From contig JBGAWJ010000044.1 in NCBI GenBank assembly GCA_044227605.1, positions 1 to 11,779 on the forward strand: a stretch of DNA of 11,779 nt. The letters run 5' to 3'. How positions within the stretch are numbered: position 1 is the stretch's first letter; each line of letters opens with the position of its first letter. The notes beneath the pieces were generated by a model. The model did not search any database, was not told where the DNA came from, and was given only the letters and a program-made list of their open reading frames with translations. The position numbers were made by a program, and so were the translations under genes. Source of the stretch: JAEUKQ01 sp044227605. GTDB lineage: Bacteria > Pseudomonadota > Alphaproteobacteria > JAEUKQ01. Of this stretch, positions 7,126 through 11,779 are shown piece by piece.

Positions 7126-7407
7126 GTGAATAAGAATGATCTGATTAATGTTGTTGCTGAAAAGACTGAACTTTCTAAGGCAAAAGCTGGCCAAACGATT
7201 GATGCTGTTTTTGCAGCTGTTGAAGCGGCTTTGACCAAAGGCGATGATGTTCGTTTGGTTGGTTTTGGCACCTTCAGCGTTATTAAACGCAAAGCTGTTG
7301 ACGGGCGTAACCCGAGGACAGGTGCAGCCATTAAAATTCCAGCTTCTAAACAAGCGAAATTCAGACCAGGTAAAGGTTTGAAGGATTCTGTAAACAAGAA
7401 GAAGTAG
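7126..7407 (+). CDS. hupB: DNA-binding protein HU
   Basis: HU is a small dimeric nucleoid-associated protein that bends DNA without strong sequence preference. The 93-residue length fits exactly. Seen: N-terminal helices starting MNKNDLI and the KAKAGQTIDAVF segment; the conserved GFGTF at 46-50; and the DNA-binding beta-arm with R61-N62-P63 in GRNPRTGAAIKIPA, Pro63 being the residue that intercalates into DNA. The arm motif favours HU over IHF, which has a different arm sequence. The tail is lysine-rich (NKKK). The GTG start has a strong Shine-Dalgarno, and the gene has its own promoter and is closed by a hairpin terminator, so it is probably a strongly expressed single-gene transcript. The position right after lon is the usual place for hupB in proteobacteria. 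In an organism with a single HU the symbol might simply be hup. Confidence 0.96.
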   Translation: MNKNDLINVVAEKTELSKAKAGQTIDAVFAAVEAALTKGDDVRLVGFGTFSVIKRKAVDGRNPRTGAAIKIPASKQAKFRPGKGLKDSVNKKK

Positions 7408-7429
7408 TTTTAGTTTTGTTTAAGACCAG

Positions 7430-7471
7430 TCGGCTAGTGATAAGTTGATTATTGCTGGCCGATTTGTCTTT
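7430..7471 (+). terminator. rho-independent terminator of the HU gene
   Basis: A 14-pair stem (7430-7443 with 7449-7462, three G-T wobbles) with the 5-base loop GTTGA is followed by TTTGTCTTT. It begins 22 bases after the hup stop and its T-rich tail ends 3 bases before the tRNA. Read-through from hup is the likely way the tRNA is made unless it has a promoter hidden in this stretch. Confidence 0.7.
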
Positions 7472-7474
7472 CAG

Positions 7475-7550
7475 GGGCGGTTAGCTCAGCTGGGAGAGCA
7501 TCTCGTTTACACGTAGGATGTCGGCGGTTCGATCCCGTCACCGCCCACCA
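7475..7550 (+). tRNA. tRNA-Val (anticodon UAC)
   Basis: A 76-base cloverleaf: acceptor stem GGGCGGT/ACCGCCC (7475-7481 with 7540-7546), D arm GCTC/GAGC, anticodon loop TTTACAC with TAC at 7508-7510, T arm GGCGG/CCGTC with loop TTCGATC, discriminator A, and CCA encoded in the DNA. Body and T arm match bacterial tRNA-Val closely. Oddity: in the anticodon stem 7501-7505 (TCTCG) and 7513-7517 (GTAGG) only the outer three pairs form; positions 30-40 (C-T) and 31-39 (G-G) are mismatched. The tRNA-Val identity is firm; whether it is fully functional is open. It sits just after the HU terminator. Confidence 0.93.
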
Positions 7551-7551
7551 T

Positions 7552-7571
7552 ATCTTATATGATCTTATATG
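7552..7571. repeat. 10-bp tandem duplication after the tRNA
   Basis: ATCTTATATG is present twice head to tail (7552-7561 and 7562-7571), starting 2 bases after the tRNA CCA. It is probably a small replication-slippage duplication. No larger attachment-site structure is visible around it. Confidence 0.6.
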
Positions 7572-7584
7572 GTTCAACGTCTCC

Positions 7585-7615
7585 GTTTTTGAGTGCCTTT
7601 GAAAACAGTTTTTTT
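7585..7615 (+). terminator. weak candidate terminator after tRNA-Val
   Basis: GTTTTT (7585-7590) can pair with GAAAAC (7601-7606), followed by a run of seven T at 7609-7615. The stem is almost all A-T, so it would be weak; an outer AACGTC/GACGTT pair (7576-7581 with 7616-7621) encloses it. Its position fits the end of the tRNA transcript. Confidence 0.25.
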
Positions 7616-7686
7616 GACGTTCTCTCTGACCCTATTCTTTTCTTCATCCATGATCATTCAGAAAACCAGTATCAATTTGGTATAAA

Positions 7687-7944
7687 ATGGATATTATAGG
7701 CATTATCCGTACGAAATTGTTGACTTTGCAACCCCGTCATTTGGAGGTGCAGGATGAATCAGCCAAACATGCGGGACATGCAGGACACCGGCCCGGACAA
7801 GTAACCCACATTCGAATTACGATGGTATCCGATCAGTTTAAAGGCCAAACCTCTTTACAACGCCATCGACAAATTTACCAGTTGTTAGCATCAGAAATAC
7901 TGCAACTGCATGCGATCCAGCTTTCTTTAAAACCGCCTGAATAA
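7687..7944 (+). CDS. bolA: BolA family protein
   Basis: BolA-family proteins are small cytoplasmic partners of monothiol glutaredoxins in iron-sulfur handling; some also act as regulators. The 85-residue protein shows the family landmarks: LEVQDESAKHAGHAGH at about 18-34, with the conserved histidines near the loop that binds metal; then a beta strand and the helix-turn THIRITMVSDQFKGQT; RHRQIYQLL, the conserved R-H-R region; and the closing LHAIQLSLKP. It has no cysteine, so it would be of the histidine-ligand class. No convincing Shine-Dalgarno precedes the ATG at 7687, but the family match begins at once, so the start is reasonable. It is convergent with the membrane protein at 8021-9352. 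No glutaredoxin or J-domain gene, frequent neighbours of alphaproteobacterial bolA genes, is next to it here. The symbol is used in the family sense. Confidence 0.9.
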   Translation: MDIIGIIRTKLLTLQPRHLEVQDESAKHAGHAGHRPGQVTHIRITMVSDQFKGQTSLQRHRQIYQLLASEILQLHAIQLSLKPPE

Positions 7945-7955
7945 ATTTTATTTGG

Positions 7956-7999
7956 CAGTGTCGGTGAGACGATGTCGGTCAAACTATTCTGTGACACTG
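7956..7999. terminator. inverted repeat in a convergent gap, possible bidirectional terminator
   Basis: CAGTGTC (7956-7962) and GACACTG (7993-7999) are perfect 7-bp arms separated by 30 bases, lying between the stop codons of the convergent bolA and CNNM/CBS genes. A run of eight T (8015-8022 region) lies further right. The long spacer makes it a poor intrinsic terminator, but its place fits transcript ends from both sides. Confidence 0.3.
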
Positions 8000-8020
8000 G
8001 TAATCATATTGGTATTTTTT

Positions 8021-9352
8021 TTAAAAATGCTCGGAAGGGGTTGACAATTCCCGGTTGGTTTCTGATATGGATTTTTCTAAGGAAGAGACGGGCGTGATTC
8101 GCAAGGTTTTAATTTGATAGCGTAACATATCCAATACCTCAAAGCGTAATCCATAGAATATGAAAACCTGTCCTTTGTCTGGGATACGCCTAGCTTCATG
8201 CAAAACCAGGCCAGCAATGGTAGATGTTCGCATATCCGGCAAACGCCAATTAAATTCCCGATTTAAATCCCTTAAAGTCACTTGGCCGTCGACAAGATAA
8301 CTGCCATCTGTTTGCGCCCGTACGCCAGCGACGTTAATGTCTGTTTCATCTTCAATATTTCCTACAATTTCTTCCAAAATATCTTCTAAAGTCACAATGC
8401 CCATTAAAACGCCATATTCATCCACTACCAGCGCAAAATGTTCCCGCCTGCTACGAAAAGCTTGTAATTGCGATAATAAATTCGTGGTAAAGGGGATAAA
8501 CCAAGGCCGGTTGGCGATTTTAACCAAATCGATATTTTCGGTTCTTCCTTGATTGGCTTGCAAGGCATGTAATAAAGATCTTGCATGTAAAACGCCAATG
8601 ACATTGTCTGGATTGTCGCGCCATAGGGGAATACGGGTATGGGGACTTTTAACCACTAAATCAATGATTTGGCCAATAGGTTGATCAATGTCGATCATGG
8701 TCAGGTTGCGTCGATGCATCATGATACTGCCCACCTGTACTTTATTTAAATCTAAAATGCTATGTAACATCGCCCCCGTTTGCTTGGGTTGTGACGTAGC
8801 GGCAGATGCGTGAAGGTCGATAGCACCACGCAATTCTTCCTGGGCAATTTGGGAACCAAGAGTGTTCTTATTGTGCAAGTGAAGAAGCTTTTGTAAACCA
8901 GATAAAAATTTATTGGCAAGCCAGGTAAAAGGATAAAGAAGATATGTAATAAACTGGATCACGGGTGAAACAGCTAAAGCCAAGCGGTCAGCATTGTTGA
9001 TGGCAATAGTTTTGGGTAACATTTCGCCAAAAACAACCACCAGGATCGTCATGATTACGGTTGCATAAAAGACACCATTCTCGCCAAAAATCGTAATGAG
9101 TAAATCAGTAGCAAGGACGGAGGCCAAAATATTTACTAAATTGTTGCAGATCAGAATGCTGCCAATCACTTGCTCCATATTTTGTCGAAGCTGATTAACA
9201 CGTGAAGCCTGCTTTTTGCCTTGTCTTTCCAGCGCGTGCATACGTGAGCGGGAGGCCGCAGTTAAACTCATCTCTGCCGCGGAGAAGAAAGCAGAAAAAA
9301 TCAGAAGTAAAAAAATAATACCAGCCGTAAAGATCATATCGTACATATCCAT
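8021..9352 (-). CDS. HlyC/CorC family transporter: CNNM domain, CBS pair, CorC/HlyC C-terminal domain
   Basis: An inner-membrane protein of 443 residues of the family called hemolysin-like or CorB/CNNM, implicated in magnesium or divalent-cation efflux. Seen: an N-terminal CNNM (DUF21) domain at about 5-180 with membrane segments near 7-29, 62-87, 95-115 and 125-150, and family signatures SAFFSAAEMSLTA (20-32), ICNNLVNILAS (68-78) and FGEMLPKTIAINN (108-120); two CBS domains at about 210-335, including HTRIPLWRDNPDNVIGVLHA and FALVVDEYGVLMGIVTLEDILEEIVG; then the CorC/HlyC domain at about 340-420 with DGSYLVDGQVTLRDLN. The length is typical. ATG at 9352 has no clear Shine-Dalgarno; a second ATG two codons later is equally possible. 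Despite the old hemolysin label there is no reason to think it is a toxin. It is convergent with bolA and divergent from the exported-protein gene. Confidence 0.93.
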   Translation of the reverse strand: MDMYDMIFTAGIIFLLLIFSAFFSAAEMSLTAASRSRMHALERQGKKQASRVNQLRQNMEQVIGSILICNNLVNILASVLATDLLITIFGENGVFYATVIMTILVVVFGEMLPKTIAINNADRLALAVSPVIQFITYLLYPFTWLANKFLSGLQKLLHLHNKNTLGSQIAQEELRGAIDLHASAATSQPKQTGAMLHSILDLNKVQVGSIMMHRRNLTMIDIDQPIGQIIDLVVKSPHTRIPLWRDNPDNVIGVLHARSLLHALQANQGRTENIDLVKIANRPWFIPFTTNLLSQLQAFRSRREHFALVVDEYGVLMGIVTLEDILEEIVGNIEDETDINVAGVRAQTDGSYLVDGQVTLRDLNREFNWRLPDMRTSTIAGLVLHEARRIPDKGQVFIFYGLRFEVLDMLRYQIKTLRITPVSSLEKSISETNRELSTPSEHF

Positions 9353-9551
9353 TATTAAAAATAATTAAGAAGGTTTAAACTATTATTTAGCTATAGATAG
9401 GAAAAAACATATCATTATTTCTTGATTACCCTTACCTTAAAGATAACAAAATATGTAAAATTTAACTTTCTTGTGAGCATATCTATGTAAGGTGATAACA
9501 TCAAGAATGGCGTTGAAAAGCTTTTTGATTATACAGGAACGTAAGATTACA

Positions 9552-9570
9552 TTTTGCTTGTCAGGCAAAA
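9552..9570. repeat. short hairpin in the leader of the exported-protein gene
   Basis: TTTTGCTT (9552-9559) pairs with AGGCAAAA (9563-9570) around a 3-base loop, with one G-T wobble. It lies 63 bases before the start at 9634 and is not followed by T residues. It may be a leader hairpin or an operator. The remainder of the 281-base gap 9353-9633 is AT-rich and shows no gene and no convincing promoter pair. Confidence 0.4.
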
Positions 9571-9633
9571 TTGGGCTACAGGTTGAAGGACAGTATTATT
9601 TTGAATGGTTTAAGCGAGGAAGGGTACTGACAT

Positions 9634-11331
9634 ATGTTTTTGTATAGGGTGCTTGCCGGTATTGGGGTTCTGGGTCTTTTAATAGGGCAATCTGCTTTTG
9701 CCCAAATTGGACCTTTGGGAAAATTGCCAAATTCCTTGACCATTAGTCAATTTGCTCAAGATAATATATATCCTTTATACTCAGGCCAAGCGGCAGAGAA
9801 AAAATTTGAAGAAAACTGGGTTGGCAGCAATATCACCCAATTAAATGAAACCTTCGCGCATCTGTCGGTTAAGACCGCTTCACCTGCTTGGAGAAGAATT
9901 TTACTGGCACTATTGATCCAGCAATCGCCAGCGCCCGTTTTTGCCGCAGAGGATGAGAAACCTTGGGTAGAAATGCAAAAACTCTTGGAATGGCGTTTGT
10001 TATATTTGGTGAAGATGGGCATACCTCACCTAACAATTGAGATTCTAAAGCAGCAGCCGGAAACTTTAAGACAAACTGCCATGATCATAAGTTCCCAAAT
10101 GGACTTGCTGATATTAATAAACCAACAATCGTCAGCCTGTGACTTGTTGAAAGCCAATCCCAATACGGCTAAAACATTGATAGAATATTCTTTATATTGT
10201 GCGTTTCTGGCAAAAGATACCCAGGCTATTGATCAAATCATCCAAAATACGGCAACTTTACCCGCCACCTCCAAGGCTAATATAATTTTTTTGATGCAAA
10301 TTGCCAAAGGGGAGTTGAATGCTTTGCCACCCTCTTGGAAATTAACCAAACCTATTGAGTGGGGCTTTTTAAAGTTGGGTCCAAAGAAATTATGGGAATT
10401 GTCCTTATTAAAAATTGACAATCCGGGTATTCAAGTGGCCCTAGCCTTAGATAATAAAATTTCGGTAGACGTTAAACTGGGAATGGTTGAACAAGCTTAT
10501 TACCGTAATGAAATACCCACAGATATATTACAAACCCTATACTCCACAAAAATTTTCACGAAAGCTGAACGTGATCAAGTTTTGTCAGGGTCCACATCGA
10601 AATTATCGTTAAGGCAACGGGCGGTCATTTGGCAAGTGACGGGTTTAGCTGATACCAATAATTCAGATAAAATCAAACTAATCCTTAAAATTTTAGAATA
10701 TGCCCAAACCAATGGTACCTATCTGAAAACGATTGAATTATATCAGGAAAAATTAGCAAATATCTTGCCGGACAATGAATTTTCTGCCCACGCCTTTCAA
10801 ATGGCATATGCCCTATATGTAGGTGGGTTGCCCGAGCAGGCAGAAAAATGGCAAATGCTGTTTAAACCAAGCCCTGATAATGTACAAGATCAAATTAATT
10901 CGCAACGCTTGGCGATTTTAGCGATGCTTTATGATCAAACAGGTACGGCATCGGTTAATTTAACAGATTTACCGGCAACGGTTTTTACACAAAATAAGAA
11001 TGAAAGCCAGCAACGTGTCTCGCGGATTTTTGCCATTTTAGAGGGCATGAACCTGACTAAGGGAAAAATTTGGCCGGAAATGGCAGCGGATTATGCCAGT
11101 GATACGGAAGCCATGGTGGATGTCAAAGAATGGTTCTTCATCAGCGATGCGGTGCGCGAACGTAGCCGGGGAGAAGCTTTGTTGTTGGTATCTGCCCATA
11201 TCAATCCAAAAGGTTTGGGTCATACAAATGCCCAATGGGCTGCCCAAGTACTTTTCATTTTGCGGCAATTAGGGCTAACGGAAGAAGCAAGACAGTTAGC
11301 GATTGAGGGATTAATAACCAATGGCTTATAA
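9634..11331 (+). CDS. exported protein of unknown function, all-helical repeat-like
   Basis: I do not recognise this 565-residue protein. Its first 23 residues form a clear Sec signal peptide: Arg5, a hydrophobic core LAGIGVLGLLIG, and AFA before a cleavage at about 23/24; no lipobox cysteine is present, so it should be a soluble periplasmic (or secreted) protein. The mature part reads as short amphipathic helices throughout and ends in a helix pair resembling a TPR unit (534-560, with W535, G549, E552-E553-A554-R555). It has only two cysteines, Cys169 and Cys189, 20 apart, which could form a disulfide bond in the periplasm. No catalytic motif or transmembrane anchor is seen. The ATG has AGGAAGGG 9 bases upstream. 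xerD follows after 58 bases on the same strand, so the two may share a transcript. A solenoid scaffold or envelope-associated role is a guess. Confidence 0.85.
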   Translation: MFLYRVLAGIGVLGLLIGQSAFAQIGPLGKLPNSLTISQFAQDNIYPLYSGQAAEKKFEENWVGSNITQLNETFAHLSVKTASPAWRRILLALLIQQSPAPVFAAEDEKPWVEMQKLLEWRLLYLVKMGIPHLTIEILKQQPETLRQTAMIISSQMDLLILINQQSSACDLLKANPNTAKTLIEYSLYCAFLAKDTQAIDQIIQNTATLPATSKANIIFLMQIAKGELNALPPSWKLTKPIEWGFLKLGPKKLWELSLLKIDNPGIQVALALDNKISVDVKLGMVEQAYYRNEIPTDILQTLYSTKIFTKAERDQVLSGSTSKLSLRQRAVIWQVTGLADTNNSDKIKLILKILEYAQTNGTYLKTIELYQEKLANILPDNEFSAHAFQMAYALYVGGLPEQAEKWQMLFKPSPDNVQDQINSQRLAILAMLYDQTGTASVNLTDLPATVFTQNKNESQQRVSRIFAILEGMNLTKGKIWPEMAADYASDTEAMVDVKEWFFISDAVRERSRGEALLLVSAHINPKGLGHTNAQWAAQVLFILRQLGLTEEARQLAIEGLITNGL

Positions 11332-11349
11332 GAAATGATTTTTCTTATA
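11327..11349. repeat. 9-bp perfect hairpin across the stop codon of the exported-protein gene
   Basis: TATAAGAAA (11327-11335) and TTTCTTATA (11341-11349) are perfect arms around the loop TGATT. The left arm contains the TAA stop (11329-11331). T-rich sequence (ATTTTT, then GTTTTTT) follows, so it may act as a partial terminator before xerD, though the stem is mostly A-T. Confidence 0.5.
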
Positions 11350-11389
11350 GCGATTTTTCTATGTTTTTTATGAAGATTATGTGTGGAAA

Positions 11390-11779
11390 ATGAATAAAGA
11401 AAAATCACGATCGTCCCAAAAAGAAGCAAAAGGCAATTTGGAACCGGAAAGTCTTAGGCAAATTGAAGCATTTCTAGACATGATGCGGGGTGAGCGTGGT
11501 GCCAGTAAAAATACCTGTGAATCCTATGAGCGCGACCTCGTCAATTTTACCCTTTTTCTGCATCAAACCAAGAAAAAAATAAAGACAGCGAGTGCAGCAG
11601 ATATCCAATCATACCAGCGGCATCTGGGAGCAGCTGATTTCTCGGGCAAAACCATTGCCCGGCGCTTGTCTTCCCTTCGGCAGTTTTATCAATTCCTGTT
11701 AACCGAGGAATGGCGCCAAGATAATCCGATGGTCTTGATTGAAACACCCAAATTAAAAAGGTCTTTGCCCAATACTGCC
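11390..11779 (+). CDS. xerD: site-specific tyrosine recombinase XerD, N-terminal part, runs off the window
   Basis: Xer recombinases resolve chromosome dimers at dif sites during cell division, working with FtsK. I read 130 codons in one open frame to the window edge. Seen: the SAM-like core-binding domain of the tyrosine recombinase family at about 20-110, with FLDMMRGERGASKNTCESYERDL and the later IARRLSSLRQFYQFLLTEEW followed by DNPMVLIETPKL, all typical of XerC/XerD. The catalytic domain (Arg, His, Arg, Tyr) lies beyond the window, so activity cannot be judged. XerD rather than XerC is suggested by the resemblance of the ERGAS-N-T-x-x-x-Y-x-R-D-L segment to alphaproteobacterial XerD. ATG at 11390 has only a weak GTGG before it; an in-frame GTG at 11381 is an alternative start. 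Nothing nearby suggests a phage or integron integrase. Confidence 0.85.
   Translation, partial: MNKEKSRSSQKEAKGNLEPESLRQIEAFLDMMRGERGASKNTCESYERDLVNFTLFLHQTKKKIKTASAADIQSYQRHLGAADFSGKTIARRLSSLRQFYQFLLTEEWRQDNPMVLIETPKLKRSLPNTA

Noticed and set aside
7066..7397. Two roughly 95-codon minus-strand frames over the HU gene
   Set aside because: They are antisense shadows of hupB; the plus-strand frame is an unmistakable HU protein.
8021..9352. The CNNM/CBS protein as a hemolysin toxin
   Set aside because: The hemolysin label for this family is historical; the domains are those of a cation-transport-type membrane protein.
11390..11779. The tyrosine recombinase as an integrase of a mobile element
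   Set aside because: The N-terminal domain fits housekeeping XerC/XerD, and no attachment repeats, phage genes or cargo genes are seen; the tRNA is 3.8 kb away with no duplicated 3' end.
1..11779. CRISPR array, riboswitch, insertion sequence or toxin-antitoxin pair
   Set aside because: I saw no regularly spaced repeats, no transposase frame, no terminal inverted repeats of insertion-sequence type and no recognisable aptamer or toxin-antitoxin genes.

Overview
This is a chromosomal housekeeping region of an alphaproteobacterium of moderate to low GC (roughly low 40s percent by eye, not computed). The assignment rests on the run clpX, lon, hupB, tRNA-Val and on the sequence style of the BolA, CNNM/CBS (HlyC/CorC) and XerD-type proteins. 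An AT-rich member of Rhodospirillales or Holosporales-like lineages would fit, but the order is inference. No mobile element, CRISPR array, phage gene or defence cassette is visible, and I do not see a new multi-gene system.

Layout. Positions 1-416 (minus) hold the N-terminal 138 codons of a threonine ammonia-lyase that runs off the left edge. Divergent from it, on the plus strand, are an ornithine/diaminopimelate-type PLP decarboxylase (660-1835, TTG start) and, 52 bp later, a YheT-like alpha/beta hydrolase (1888-2875, TTG start). The hydrolase frame is broken once, in a run of seven G, although its catalytic triad is intact. After a 267-bp AT-rich gap comes the proteolysis and nucleoid block: clpX (3143-4399), lon (4574-6952) and an HU gene (7126-7407), followed by a strong hairpin terminator and a tRNA-Val(UAC) at 7475-7550. 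clpP is not next to clpX. A candidate RpoH-type promoter precedes lon, and a candidate sigma70-type promoter precedes the HU gene. A nested inverted repeat fills most of the lon-hup gap.

Next come a BolA-family gene (7687-7944, plus) and, convergent with it, a CNNM/CBS/CorC-HlyC membrane protein (8021-9352, minus). The right end holds an unrecognised exported protein of 565 residues (9634-11331) that looks like an all-helical repeat protein with just two cysteines. The window ends inside the first 130 codons of a XerD-type tyrosine recombinase (11390-11779).

How the genes work together: ClpX and Lon are the ATP-dependent unfoldase and protease of cytoplasmic quality control. HU is a nucleoid protein commonly found beside lon in proteobacteria. 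The other genes are unlinked metabolic and envelope functions. The points most worth checking are the G7 frameshift in the hydrolase, two adjacent mismatches in the tRNA-Val anticodon stem, the nested inverted repeat between lon and hup, the possible heat-shock promoter plus short leader ORF ahead of lon, and the unknown exported protein.
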